Shown piece by piece: positions 19,232-30,585 of a stretch of 64,000 nucleotides of DNA; position 1 is the stretch's first letter; each line of letters starts with the position of its first letter. The stretch covers positions 164,882-228,881 of the forward strand of contig NZ_JAKKOQ010000004.1 of NCBI RefSeq assembly GCF_021738965.1, written 5' to 3'. The notes below the pieces were generated by a model. It saw only the letters and a list, made by a program, of their open reading frames with translations, did not search any database and had not been told where the DNA came from. The stretch comes from Gordonia zhenghanii. Lineage in GTDB: Bacteria > Actinomycetota > Actinomycetes > Mycobacteriales > Mycobacteriaceae. A program made the position numbers and the translations under genes.

Positions 19232-19867
19232 GTGCCGTATCGCCCGACCGAGCAGACTCGGCGCAGCGCGCACGCTAGACGTGCCGCTATGCTGGCGTCC
19301 GCTCGCCGTCTGGTCGCCGATGCGGGCTTCTCGGCGGCGACGGTCGCGGCGATCGCGGCGGGAAGCGGCGTCAGCGTCGGATCGGTCTACTCGTACTTCG
19401 ACAATCGGGACGCCCTCCTGGCCGAGGTGTTCCGCGACAGTGCGGAGCACGAGTACGCGCAGGTGGCGGCGGCAGTCGACGCCACGGCAGGGTCCGCCGA
19501 CCGACTCGACGCGCTGGTCTCGACGTTCGCCGACCGCGCCCTGCGTGGCAGGCGCCTCGCGTGGTCCCTGCTGTTCGAACCGGTGATCCCGACGGTCGAC
19601 GCCGAACGCCTCCGTCTGCGCCGCTGGTACCGCGCGCTCGGGGCAGGCGTGATCGCCGACGGGATCGCGGACGGCACCTTCGTCGACCAGGATGCGGGCG
19701 TGGCCGCGTCGGCTCTGCTCGGCGCCATTGCCGAGTCGCTCGTCGGAGCGTTGAATCCCGACACGTCGCCGCTCGCGGGCGACGACCCCGACGTCCTGCT
19801 CGCCACTACCCGGGCGTTCTGCTTCCGCGCGCTCGGCGCCGTCCCGCCACAGAAGGAGAAGCGATGA
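19232..19867 (+). CDS. TetR family transcriptional regulator
   Basis: Predicted repressor of 211 residues. The N-terminal helix-turn-helix region reads RRAAMLASARRLVADAGF...VAAIAAGSGVSVGSVYSYF, a standard TetR DNA-binding domain; the C-terminal domain should bind a ligand but is not diagnostic. GTG 19232 is chosen because AGGAGG lies 5 bases upstream; an ATG 45 bp earlier would put the operator-like repeat inside the gene. Its stop overlaps the next gene's start (ATGA), so it very probably controls the AidB-like dehydrogenase. Confidence 0.88.
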   Translation: MPYRPTEQTRRSAHARRAAMLASARRLVADAGFSAATVAAIAAGSGVSVGSVYSYFDNRDALLAEVFRDSAEHEYAQVAAAVDATAGSADRLDALVSTFADRALRGRRLAWSLLFEPVIPTVDAERLRLRRWYRALGAGVIADGIADGTFVDQDAGVAASALLGAIAESLVGALNPDTSPLAGDDPDVLLATTRAFCFRALGAVPPQKEKR

Positions 19868-21483
19868 CCGCCACTCACGAGGTCTTCAATCAGGCGCCGC
19901 CGCGCGTCGACGTGAACGAATACACGACCAACCTGCCGATGGTCGAAGCCGTCGACGCGTACGGCGCAGGCTGGGCGAGCGTCGACCTCGCCGAAGCCGG
20001 GGCGCTGGTCGGACGAGCCGACTTCCAGCGGGACGCCGACCTCGCGAACACGATCACGCCGGTCCTGCACACCCACGACCGGTGGGGGCGCCGGGTCGAC
20101 GAGATCGAGTTCCACCCGGCCTATCACCGGATCATCGGCGACGCCATCGCGCACGGCGCGCACACCAGCTGTTGGGACGAACCCCGGAACGGCGCCCACG
20201 TCGCGCGGGCCGCGATGTTCACGCAGTTCGGTCAGATCGAGCCCGGCCACGCGTGCCCGGTCAGCATGACGCACGCCGTGGTCCCGTCGCTGCGCGTGGA
20301 TTCCGCACTCGCCGAGCAGTGGATCCCGAGGACGCTGTCGCGCGACTACGACCCGTCGCTGACCGACCCGGCGAAGAAGTCCGCGATCTTCGGCATGGCG
20401 ATGACCGAGAAGCAGGGCGGGTCCGACGTGCGGGCCAACACCACCCGCGCGGTGGCGAACGACGACGGGACGTACCGGATCACCGGACACAAGTGGTTCT
20501 GCTCGGCACCACAGTCGGACGCCTTCCTCGTCCTCGCGAAGACCGAGCCCGGAGTGACCTGCTTCGTGGTGCCGCGCACGCTGCCCGACGGCACACGGAA
20601 CGTCTTCGCTATCCAGCGACTCAAGGACAAGCTGGGGAACAAGGCGAACGCCTCGTCGGAGATCGAGTTCGCCGACACGATCGGCTGGCGGCTGGGAGAC
20701 GAGGGCTCCGGCGTCCGCACCATCATCGAGATGGTCAACCAGACGCGACTGGACTGTGCACTCGGCAGCGCCGCGGGGATGCGCCAGTCGGTCGCCGAAG
20801 CGGCCTGGCACGTCCGGCATCGCTCCGCCTTCGGCGCGTCGTTGATCGACCAGCCCGCCATGACCGCGGTGATCGCCGATCTCCAGGTGGAAGCCGAAGC
20901 CGCCACCTGGACGGCGATGCGTCTGGCAGCGGCCTACGACGACGACAGCGAGCAGTCGCAGGCGTTCCGGCGGCTGGCCACGGCCGTCGGCAAGTACTGG
21001 GTGTGCAAGCGCGGCCCCAACCACGCCTACGAGGCGTTGGAATGCCTGGGCGGCAACGGCTACACCGAAGCGTTCCCGCTCGCACGGCGATTCCGCGAGC
21101 AGCCCGTCATGGCGGTCTGGGAGGGGTCCGGCAACGTCATCGCGCTCGACGTCCTACGCGCGATGGTCCGCGACCCGCTGTCGGTGGACGCCCTCGACAG
21201 CGAGTTCGAGCTCGCGCTCGGCGAGCACCGCGCCTACGACCTGCACGTGGAACGCACGCGGAAGCTCGTCGCGCAGGTCGCCGCCGACCCGGCGGGCGCC
21301 CCAGCCGTCGCGCGTCGTCTCACTGAATCGTTGGCGTTGGCGCTGCAGGCGTCGATCCTGATCAGGCAGGCGCCAGCGTCCGTGTCGGACGCATTCGTGT
21401 CGGGCAGGCTCGAGGACGCGGGACAGATGTACGGCGTGCTCGACTCGCGTCTGGACCTGGCCGCGATCGCTGCGCGCGCATGA
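19864..21483 (+). CDS. AidB-like acyl-CoA dehydrogenase
   Basis: FAD flavoprotein of 539 residues in the AidB subgroup of acyl-CoA dehydrogenases. Typical segments are FGMAMTEKQGGSDVRANTT, the KWFCSAPQSDAFLVLA flavin-binding region, ECLGGNGYTEAFPLARRFREQP and VWEGSGNVIALDVLRA near the catalytic region, and a C-terminal extension past residue 440 characteristic of AidB. E. coli AidB binds DNA and is linked to the response to alkylating agents; a fatty acyl-CoA role is equally possible here. It is translationally coupled to the TetR gene, suggesting induction by an acyl-type ligand. Confidence 0.88.
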   Translation: MTATHEVFNQAPPRVDVNEYTTNLPMVEAVDAYGAGWASVDLAEAGALVGRADFQRDADLANTITPVLHTHDRWGRRVDEIEFHPAYHRIIGDAIAHGAHTSCWDEPRNGAHVARAAMFTQFGQIEPGHACPVSMTHAVVPSLRVDSALAEQWIPRTLSRDYDPSLTDPAKKSAIFGMAMTEKQGGSDVRANTTRAVANDDGTYRITGHKWFCSAPQSDAFLVLAKTEPGVTCFVVPRTLPDGTRNVFAIQRLKDKLGNKANASSEIEFADTIGWRLGDEGSGVRTIIEMVNQTRLDCALGSAAGMRQSVAEAAWHVRHRSAFGASLIDQPAMTAVIADLQVEAEAATWTAMRLAAAYDDDSEQSQAFRRLATAVGKYWVCKRGPNHAYEALECLGGNGYTEAFPLARRFREQPVMAVWEGSGNVIALDVLRAMVRDPLSVDALDSEFELALGEHRAYDLHVERTRKLVAQVAADPAGAPAVARRLTESLALALQASILIRQAPASVSDAFVSGRLEDAGQMYGVLDSRLDLAAIAARA

Positions 21484-21502
21484 CGGACCTCGCAGAAGGC
21501 GC

Positions 21503-21549
21503 GTAACGCACTGGAAACCTGCAGCGCTCACGGTTGACGCCCGCGAAAC
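21503..21549 (+). promoter_or_regulatory. Two GlnR-type boxes upstream of amt
   Basis: GTAAC-N6-GAAAC at 21503-21518 is an exact match to the actinobacterial GlnR pattern gTnAC-N6-GaAAc. A second copy, TTGAC-N6-GAAAC at 21534-21549, differs only at the first base. The copies start 31 bp apart, about three helical turns, so dimers would lie on one face. GlnR activates amt-glnB-glnD under nitrogen limitation in related actinobacteria; operation here is inferred. Confidence 0.75.
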
Positions 21550-21632
21550 ACGGGGAGACCGACAGCGCAACCTGAGAGCGACAAAGTCGTCCTCACACGT
21601 CGACAAGCGACGAGTGAGGAGGCCTGCGCCAA

Positions 21633-22967
21633 GTGAATGCAGCTTTGCCGGACGATGTGTTCGGCCCAATCGACACCGGGAACACCGCCTGGGTCATCAT
21701 GAGCGCGGCACTCGTGCTCCTGATGACACCGGCACTGGCGTTCTTCTACGGCGGACTGACCCGAGCGAAGTCGGTCCTCAACATGATGATGATGTCGTTC
21801 GCCGCACTCGGCGCGGTGACGATCGTGTACATCCTGTGGGGCTTCTCGATGTCGTTCGGCAACGGACTCACCGGAACCGGCGACATCGCGGGCATCTTCG
21901 CGAACCCGTTCGCGTTGTTCGGCTCGGACCAGCTGACGCAGACCCGCGAGGTCGCCGGCGAGACACAGGTCGTCGTCTGGGGGACCACCGGCATCCCGGC
22001 CATCGTGTTCATGGCGTTCCAGCTGACGTTCGCGGTGATCACCGTCGCACTGATCAGCGGTGCGGTCGCCGAACGCGTCAAGTTCGGGACGTGGGTCGTG
22101 TTCAGCGTGCTGTTCTCCACCATCGTCTACTTCCCGCTGGCGCACATGGTGTGGGGCGGCGGACTCCTGGCGGGTTCGGAGGACGGGTTCGCGTCCTGGA
22201 TGTTCGGGTCTACCGACGGGGAGGCGAACGTCGTGCCGATCGACTTCGCGGGCGGCACCGTGGTCCACATCAACGCCGGTATGGCAGGTCTGGTCCTCGC
22301 ACTCGTCGTGGGACGTCGCCGTGGCTTCGGTCGGACGGCGTACCGCCCGCACAACATTCCGTTCGTCATGCTCGGCGCGGCTCTGCTGTGGTTCGGCTGG
22401 ATCGGCTTCAACTCGGGTTCGGAACTCGCCGCCGACGCCACCGCGGGACTCGTCTGGATCAACACCGCCGCCGCGACCGCTGCCGCGATGGTCGGCTGGC
22501 TGACAGTCGAGTGGTTCCGCGACAAGCACGCGACCAGCGTCGGCGCCGCCTCCGGCGTCGTCGCCGGACTGGTGGCCATCACTCCCGCCTGCGGCGCGCT
22601 GACTCCGGTCGGCTCATTGCTCCTCGGTCTGATCGCAGGCGCCCTGGCCGCACTCGCCATCAGCCTCAAATTCAAGTTCGGCTTCGACGACTCGCTCGAC
22701 GTCGTCGGCGTCCACCTGGTCGCCGGACTCTGGGGCACCGTCGGCGTCGGTCTGCTCGCCAAGGACAGCGGCCTGCTCTACGGTCACGACGCCCGACAGT
22801 TGGCGGTTCAGACTGTCATCGCACTCGTCGCGCTCGCGTTCACCGCAGTGCTGACGACGGCCATCGCATTCGTTCTGAAGCCACTGGGATGGCGGGTCGA
22901 TCGGGAAGCCGAACTGACCGGCATCGACGCAGCTGAGCACGCGGAGAGTGCATATGAGACCGCGTGA
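21633..22967 (+). CDS. amt: Ammonium transporter Amt
   Basis: Membrane channel for ammonium uptake, 444 residues with about eleven hydrophobic helices. Family landmarks are FFYGGLTRAKSVLNMM, DFAGGTVVHINAG and the pore histidine region VHLVAGLWGTVGVG. GTG start at 21633. It is the first gene of a nitrogen operon with glnB and glnD and is preceded by two GlnR-type boxes, so expression should rise on nitrogen limitation. GlnB/GlnK, encoded 69 bp downstream, is the known inhibitor that plugs this class of channel. Confidence 0.97.
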   Translation: MNAALPDDVFGPIDTGNTAWVIMSAALVLLMTPALAFFYGGLTRAKSVLNMMMMSFAALGAVTIVYILWGFSMSFGNGLTGTGDIAGIFANPFALFGSDQLTQTREVAGETQVVVWGTTGIPAIVFMAFQLTFAVITVALISGAVAERVKFGTWVVFSVLFSTIVYFPLAHMVWGGGLLAGSEDGFASWMFGSTDGEANVVPIDFAGGTVVHINAGMAGLVLALVVGRRRGFGRTAYRPHNIPFVMLGAALLWFGWIGFNSGSELAADATAGLVWINTAAATAAAMVGWLTVEWFRDKHATSVGAASGVVAGLVAITPACGALTPVGSLLLGLIAGALAALAISLKFKFGFDDSLDVVGVHLVAGLWGTVGVGLLAKDSGLLYGHDARQLAVQTVIALVALAFTAVLTTAIAFVLKPLGWRVDREAELTGIDAAEHAESAYETA

Positions 22968-23009
22968 TTCCGCCGAACATGTTGCAGCCGCATGTGACTC
23001 GCGCATTAG

Positions 23010-25725
<2,716 letters not shown>

Positions 25726-25811
25726 ACCGATGGGCGACGACCTGTCGTCTGATTGAATTAACCCGCCGCTCTGGTGGTTGGATCCTCGTCCGAGTGGGTG
25801 ATCATTGACCT

Positions 25812-26351
25812 ATGACAGATCCCAATGAGCAGTTCCCCGGCGGCCCGAAGTACCCCGACGGCCAGCCCGGCCAGCAGTACCCGGGCGGCCAGCAAATTCC
25901 CGGCGGCCAGCAGTATCAGGGGCCGCCACCGCAGTACCCCGGTGGACAGCCGCAGTTCCCCGGCGGCATGCCTCCGGGACCAGGTGTAGGCGGAACCTTC
26001 TACGTCCGTACGTTCGACCAGGAGCAGGGGCCGTTCGACATCCCGACCCTCGCCCAAATGGCGAGCGCCCGCCAGCTCAAGCCCGAAGACGGCGTCCGGT
26101 CGTCGACCGGACAGCAGTACCAGCCCGCGTCGTCGCTGCCCGGCGTGTTCTCGGACAAAGAGTGGATGACCGCGCTGCTGCTGTCTCTGTTCCTCGGTGG
26201 AATCGGCGTCGACCGGTTCTACCTCGGTTACACGGGCCTCGGCGTCGCGAAGCTGCTGACTCTCGGCGGGTGCGGCATCTGGTCGCTCATCGACCTGGTC
26301 CTGATCGCAATGCGCAACGTCCCGGACGTCGACGGCCGAGCACTGCGTTAG
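25812..26351 (+). CDS. GYF-TM2 domain membrane protein
   Basis: Membrane protein of 179 residues with unknown function. Residues 1-55 are a Pro/Gly/Gln-rich disordered region with repeated QQYPGGQ-like units. Residues about 58-110 resemble a bacterial GYF_2 domain (FYVRTFDQEQGPFDIPTLAQM...YQPASSLPGVF). The C-terminal part is a TM2 domain: two hydrophobic helices joined by GGIGVDRFYLGYTGLGVAKLL with the conserved DRFYLG motif. It precedes a DUF2752 gene by 9 bp; proteins of these two families are often neighbours in actinobacteria. ATG start. Confidence 0.85.
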   Translation: MTDPNEQFPGGPKYPDGQPGQQYPGGQQIPGGQQYQGPPPQYPGGQPQFPGGMPPGPGVGGTFYVRTFDQEQGPFDIPTLAQMASARQLKPEDGVRSSTGQQYQPASSLPGVFSDKEWMTALLLSLFLGGIGVDRFYLGYTGLGVAKLLTLGGCGIWSLIDLVLIAMRNVPDVDGRALR

Positions 26352-26360
26352 GGCTGTCGA

Positions 26361-26759
26361 TTGGGAACCGGAACTGTGCGCGTCGCCGAGTCGACGGTGT
26401 TGGCCTCCATCGGGGCGGCAGCGGTCGTCGCGGCGGCGTGCATTCCGGTGTCTGCGGTCGAGGACGGTCCGGTGATCTGTCCGTTCCGGCATCTGACCGG
26501 CCTGCCGTGTCCGGGGTGCGGTCTGACGCGTGCGTTCGTCTACACGATGCACGGCGACTTCTCGGCCGCAGTGACCGCCCACGCGTTCGGCCCGTTCGTC
26601 GTCGTTCTCGCCGTGGTGTCGGCAGTCGTCATGGGCGTGCGGCGTGCGCGGGGCAGCGGCCCGTTCGCCCTCCGGGAGGCCGTCACCCATCCCGTCGTCC
26701 TGCTCGGGGTCGGTGTGTGGATGGCCTACGCGATCGCCCGGATGATCGTCGCCGGGTGA
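26361..26759 (+). CDS. DUF2752 family membrane protein
   Basis: Small hydrophobic protein of 132 residues with the family motif CPFRHLTGLPCPGCGLTRA, which carries three cysteines in a membrane-proximal loop, and about three transmembrane helices. Function is unknown. The start is uncertain: TTG at 26361 gives the full frame, GTG at 26376 would remove five residues, and neither has a strong ribosome-binding site. It follows the GYF-TM2 gene closely and likely shares its transcript, ending 42 bp before ffh. Confidence 0.8.
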   Translation: MGTGTVRVAESTVLASIGAAAVVAAACIPVSAVEDGPVICPFRHLTGLPCPGCGLTRAFVYTMHGDFSAAVTAHAFGPFVVVLAVVSAVVMGVRRARGSGPFALREAVTHPVVLLGVGVWMAYAIARMIVAG

Positions 26760-26801
26760 GGCAGCCGCCACCGATCGCCTCGCACGTGGAAAGATGGAGG
26801 C

Positions 26802-28376
26802 ATGTTCGAATCCCTCTCTGACCGGTTGACTGGTGCGCTGAAGGACTTGCGCGGCAAAGGTCGACTGACCGACGCCGACATCGACGCCACCGCCCGGGAG
26901 ATCCGGCTCGCACTGCTCGAAGCCGACGTCTCACTGCCCGTCGTCCGCGCATTCATCGGCCGGATCAAGGAGCGGGCGAAGGGCGCCGAGGTCTCGGCGG
27001 CGCTGAACCCGGCACAGCAGATCGTCAAGGTCGTCAACGAGGAACTCGTCGGCATCCTCGGCGGCGAGACCCGTCGTATCCAGTTGGCGAAGACACCGCC
27101 GACGGTGATCATGCTCGCCGGACTGCAAGGCGCCGGTAAGACGACGCTCGCGGGCAAGCTGTCGCACTGGCTCGCCGGTCAAGGCCACACACCGCTGCTC
27201 GTCGCATGTGACCTGCAGCGTCCGGGCGCCGTCCAGCAGTTGCAGATCGTCGGTGAGCGCGCGGGCGTCCCCGTGTTCGCACCGCACGCAGGAACCTCGG
27301 TCGGTGGCGCAGGCGACCTCGGAGTCGACGGCTCACAGGCCGCGGTCGCCGTCGCGCAGGCCGGGCTCGACCAGGCGCGATCGCGCCAGCACGACGTCGT
27401 CATCATCGACACGGCGGGCCGACTCGGCATCGACGCCGAACTGATGAGGCAGGCGTCCGACATCCGCGACGCGACGAGCCCGGACGAGGTGCTGTTCGTC
27501 CTCGACGCGATGATCGGTCAGGACGCGGTCGCCACGGCGCAGGCGTTCGCCGAGGGCGTCGACTTCACCGGCGTGGTCCTCACCAAGCTCGACGGCGACG
27601 CCCGCGGCGGCGCCGCGCTCTCGGTTCGCGAGATCACCGGTCGGCCGATCATGTTCGCGTCGACCGGCGAGAAGCTCGAAGACTTCGACGTCTTCCACCC
27701 GGACCGGATGGCGAGCCGCATCCTGGGCATGGGCGACGTCCTGTCCCTGATCGAGCAGGCCGAACAACACTTCGACGAGGCCGACGCGCAGCGGACCGCG
27801 GAGAAGATCAGCCAAGGCGAGCTGACTCTCGACGACTTCCTGCAGCAGATGCTGATGATCCGCAAGATGGGTCCGATCGGGAACCTGCTCGGCATGCTGC
27901 CGGGCGCAGGCGACATGAAGGATGCCCTGTCGCAGGTCGACGACAAGCAGCTCGACAAGATTCAGGCGATCATTCGCGGCATGACGCCGGCCGAGCGCGA
28001 GAACCCGAAGATCATCAACGCGTCGCGTCGTATCCGCATCGCCAAGGGCTCGGGTGTCACCGTCACCGACATCAACCAGCTCGTCGACCGCTTCTTCTCG
28101 GCGCGCAAGATGATGTCGCAGATGTCCGGCCGGATGGGCATGGGCGGCAACCAGCGGAAGAACAACCGCAAGGGCAAGAAGGGCAAGAAGGGCAAAGGCA
28201 AGGGGCGCGGACCGACGCCGCCGAAGGGGATGCGCGGCGGCGGATTCCCGGGGATGCCGCCGGGGATGGGGCTGCCCGCGGGCATGGACCTGTCGAACAT
28301 GCCGCCCGGGCTCGACCAGTTGCCTCCCGGCTTGGAAGGCATCGACCTCGACGAGCTGAAGTTCCCGAAGAAATAG
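26802..28376 (+). CDS. ffh: Signal recognition particle protein Ffh
   Basis: SRP54 GTPase that binds signal sequences and 4.5S RNA for cotranslational targeting. The 524-residue protein has the NG domain with Walker A GLQGAGKTT at about 107, DTAGRLGID and TKLDGDARGG, then the methionine-rich M domain (about 330-440). The tail beyond 440 is a Lys-rich run followed by a long Gly/Met/Pro-rich segment (MPPGMGLPAGMDLSNMPPG), longer than in E. coli, a common actinobacterial trait. No 4.5S RNA gene is recognisable here. Partner receptor ftsY is at 17722. Confidence 0.97.
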   Translation: MFESLSDRLTGALKDLRGKGRLTDADIDATAREIRLALLEADVSLPVVRAFIGRIKERAKGAEVSAALNPAQQIVKVVNEELVGILGGETRRIQLAKTPPTVIMLAGLQGAGKTTLAGKLSHWLAGQGHTPLLVACDLQRPGAVQQLQIVGERAGVPVFAPHAGTSVGGAGDLGVDGSQAAVAVAQAGLDQARSRQHDVVIIDTAGRLGIDAELMRQASDIRDATSPDEVLFVLDAMIGQDAVATAQAFAEGVDFTGVVLTKLDGDARGGAALSVREITGRPIMFASTGEKLEDFDVFHPDRMASRILGMGDVLSLIEQAEQHFDEADAQRTAEKISQGELTLDDFLQQMLMIRKMGPIGNLLGMLPGAGDMKDALSQVDDKQLDKIQAIIRGMTPAERENPKIINASRRIRIAKGSGVTVTDINQLVDRFFSARKMMSQMSGRMGMGGNQRKNNRKGKKGKKGKGKGRGPTPPKGMRGGGFPGMPPGMGLPAGMDLSNMPPGLDQLPPGLEGIDLDELKFPKK

Positions 28377-28387
28377 GAGTCTGAGCC

Positions 28388-29458
28388 GTGCCGCAGCGTT
28401 TCGCAGGCACCGACCCGTTCACCGGTCGACCGCTGGAGTTCTGGGTGTCCGACGGGGTGATCTCGATGGAGGAGATCGCGGGAGCGGAGACCGCCGTCGA
28501 CGGCGGCTGGATCGTTCCCGGCCTCGTCGACGCCCACAACCACGTGGGGATCGCCCCGGGGCTCGGGGTGACCATCGACCAGGCGCGCGGACTGGCGTAC
28601 CAGGACGTGCGCGCGGGGACGTTGCTCATCCGCGAAGTCGGCTCACCGGTCGACACCCACCCGCTCGACGACGATCCTCGCTGTCCGCAGTTTCTGCGGG
28701 CGGGGATGCACATCGCGCGCCCCAAGCGGTATCTGCGCGACTACGGCGTCGAGCTCGACGACCCCGACACGCTCGCCCAGGAAGTGGCGACGCAGGCGAG
28801 GGCAGGCGACGGGTGGGTCAAACTCGTCGGCGACTGGATCGATCGCAGCGTGGGCGACCTGCGGCCGCTGTGGACGCGCGGGCAACTCGACGCCGCCGTC
28901 GCGGCCGCTCACGAAAACGGCGCCCGCATCACCGCGCACGTCTTCGGTTCCGATGCGCTGCCCGACATCATCGGTGCGGGCTTCGACTCCATCGAACACG
29001 GCAGCGGACTCGACGAAGACCTCATCGACGAGATGGTGCGCCGCGACATCGCGCTGGTGCCGACGCTCATTCAACTCGACACGTTCCCCGAGATCGCAGA
29101 CGGCGCCGACAAGTATCCCGACTATCAGGCCAACATGCGCTCGCTGTATGCGCGCGGTCGTGACGTGATCGGCAAGGCGCGTGAGGCCGGCGTGCGGATC
29201 TACGCGGGCACCGACGCAGGCGGCACCATCGAGCACGGGCGGATCGTCGACGAGATCGACGCATTGACCGGAATCGGGCTCTCGGCGTCCGAGGCGGTCG
29301 CCGCGGCGTCCACCGGGCCCCGCGACTGGCTGGGCGTCGCGGGCATCGTTGAGGGCGCTCGCGCCGACTTCCTGGTCCTCGACGCCGACCCCGGCGAGGA
29401 CCTGTCCACGCTGCGTCGCCCCGTCCACATCGTGTGCTCGGGCGAGAAACTGGCCTAG
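28388..29458 (+). CDS. Amidohydrolase family protein
   Basis: Metal-dependent hydrolase of 356 residues with a TIM-barrel fold. Visible ligands are VDAHNHVG (HxH, about residue 50), the lysine in GWVKLVGD, histidines in ITAHVFG and SIEHGSG, and the aspartate in YAGTDAGG. This resembles the imidazolonepropionase/prolidase-like branch, but the substrate is unknown. GTG start at 28388, 11 bp after ffh, so probably cotranscribed; mycobacteria carry a homologue at the same locus (Rv2915c). Confidence 0.88.
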   Translation: MPQRFAGTDPFTGRPLEFWVSDGVISMEEIAGAETAVDGGWIVPGLVDAHNHVGIAPGLGVTIDQARGLAYQDVRAGTLLIREVGSPVDTHPLDDDPRCPQFLRAGMHIARPKRYLRDYGVELDDPDTLAQEVATQARAGDGWVKLVGDWIDRSVGDLRPLWTRGQLDAAVAAAHENGARITAHVFGSDALPDIIGAGFDSIEHGSGLDEDLIDEMVRRDIALVPTLIQLDTFPEIADGADKYPDYQANMRSLYARGRDVIGKAREAGVRIYAGTDAGGTIEHGRIVDEIDALTGIGLSASEAVAAASTGPRDWLGVAGIVEGARADFLVLDADPGEDLSTLRRPVHIVCSGEKLA

Positions 29459-29465
29459 GCCTTTC

Positions 29466-29627
29466 CCGCTGGTCGAGCGCCCTTCGTTGGTCGAGCGGAG
29501 TCGAGACCTTCGCTGATCGAGCGGAGTCTGCGAGACAGCTTCGCTGGTCGAGCGGAGTCTGCTGAGACAGCTTCGCTGGTCGAGCGGAGTCGAGACCCTG
29601 CTGGTCGAGCGGAGCCGCGACCCCCTC
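29466..29627 (+). repeat. Cluster of six GGTCGAGCGGAGTCGAGACC-type repeats
   Basis: About six imperfect copies of a unit built on CGCTGGTCGAGCGGAGTCGA follow each other with variable 3' ends (GAGACCTT, CTGCGAGACAGCTT, CTGCTGAGACAGCTT, GAGACCCTG). The cluster fills the gap between two converging genes. The same unit occurs at 9616-9640. Each unit holds TCGA-GCGGAG-TCGA, so the family can fold weakly. No coding capacity. Confidence 0.88.
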
Positions 29628-30282
29628 AGGAAAGGATCTGGGCGATGCCGATCACCAGAAGCAGCACGGTGACCAGCCAGCCGGCCCAGCGGGTGACCTG
29701 GTCTCGATTGGTTCGTGCGCGGGCGAACAGTCGGCCGATCCACGAATGCGGTCGAGCCCGCACCACGACCAGGGCGAGTCCGGCGAGCAACGGCAGGCTC
29801 AGCGCGGCGGTCGCGTACAGAAGCAGGCCCAGGTAGCGGTGCAGCGTGTCGACGTCGCTGGCCGACAGGACGGCGAGCCCGGCATAGAACGGGACGGACG
29901 TCGCCGACTGGATGACACCGAGGATGAACCCGACCAACACCGTCAGCGGCGACGGACTTCGCAGTGGGGTGAGGATTCGGTCGACGAGATCGGACGAGTC
30001 GCCGCCGCGCCAGGTCAGGACCGCCGTCAGCAGGGCCGTCAAGATCAGCAGAATGCCGAACAGCGGGGACGAGATCACCGCATCGACGATCGATTGCAGT
30101 CCGTCGAAGGCGAGGAGGACGATCAGGGCCAAGACGAGGACGCCGAGCCAGTCGCCGAGCAGCAGCAGGGGAGAGATCCGCCGGTACTGGCCGGGGGCGG
30201 CCATGATCGCGAGCGCGACGAGGACACCGATCAGGAGGACGTTGACCGAGTCGATGAATGCGAACGACAAAGCGTGCAGCAT
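29626..30282 (-). CDS. Polytopic membrane protein (six helices)
   Basis: Unrecognised integral membrane protein of 218 residues. Six hydrophobic helices can be counted, the first beginning right after the start (MLHALSFAFIDSVNVLLIGVL), with a short cytoplasmic loop RILTPLRSPSPL before helix four and a basic loop FARARTNRDQ before the last. The layout resembles LysE/CcdA/GAP-type small transporters, but no diagnostic motif is present. ATG 30282 is preferred to an upstream ATG that would add a charged, non-hydrophobic 25-residue leader. Its 3' end abuts the repeat cluster. Confidence 0.72.
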   Translation of the reverse strand: MLHALSFAFIDSVNVLLIGVLVALAIMAAPGQYRRISPLLLLGDWLGVLVLALIVLLAFDGLQSIVDAVISSPLFGILLILTALLTAVLTWRGGDSSDLVDRILTPLRSPSPLTVLVGFILGVIQSATSVPFYAGLAVLSASDVDTLHRYLGLLLYATAALSLPLLAGLALVVVRARPHSWIGRLFARARTNRDQVTRWAGWLVTVLLLVIGIAQILS

Positions 30283-30433
30283 GGGCTCGTTGGTCTCCGG
30301 ATCGTCGCGCGGCGCTCTCCGTCGAAGCGCCGATGTTCGGTGCCACGCTACCGGCATCGGTCGGCGAGACGGGATTCGCGCATGTGAACGACATGTCGGA
30401 GACTTCGGGAATCGGGATCGGCGGCGGCCCGGT

Positions 30434-30462
30434 TTGGGTAAGCGCCTCGACTCTGGCAGAAT
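30434..30462 (+). promoter_or_regulatory. Candidate promoter of the rpsP operon
   Basis: TTGGGT (30434-30439) and CAGAAT (30457-30462) are 17 bp apart. The -10 lies in CTGGCAGAATT, a sequence also found before rplS at 33990-33999. Start near 30469 would give a leader of about 117 nt before rpsP. Confidence 0.5.
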
Positions 30463-30585
30463 TCAACGCTGGTTCGTCGAACCGGCCACGGCCGGCCGAC
30501 GGTCACCCCGTAAGAGATCGCAAAACCGGGCTCGTCGACAATCGTCGGGTCGCTGAATTGCGCTGTGACACAAGGAGACGCCGAC

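Noticed and set aside
29466..29627. CRISPR array
   Set aside because: The units are imperfect, directly abutting and without unique spacers of constant length; no cas gene is present.
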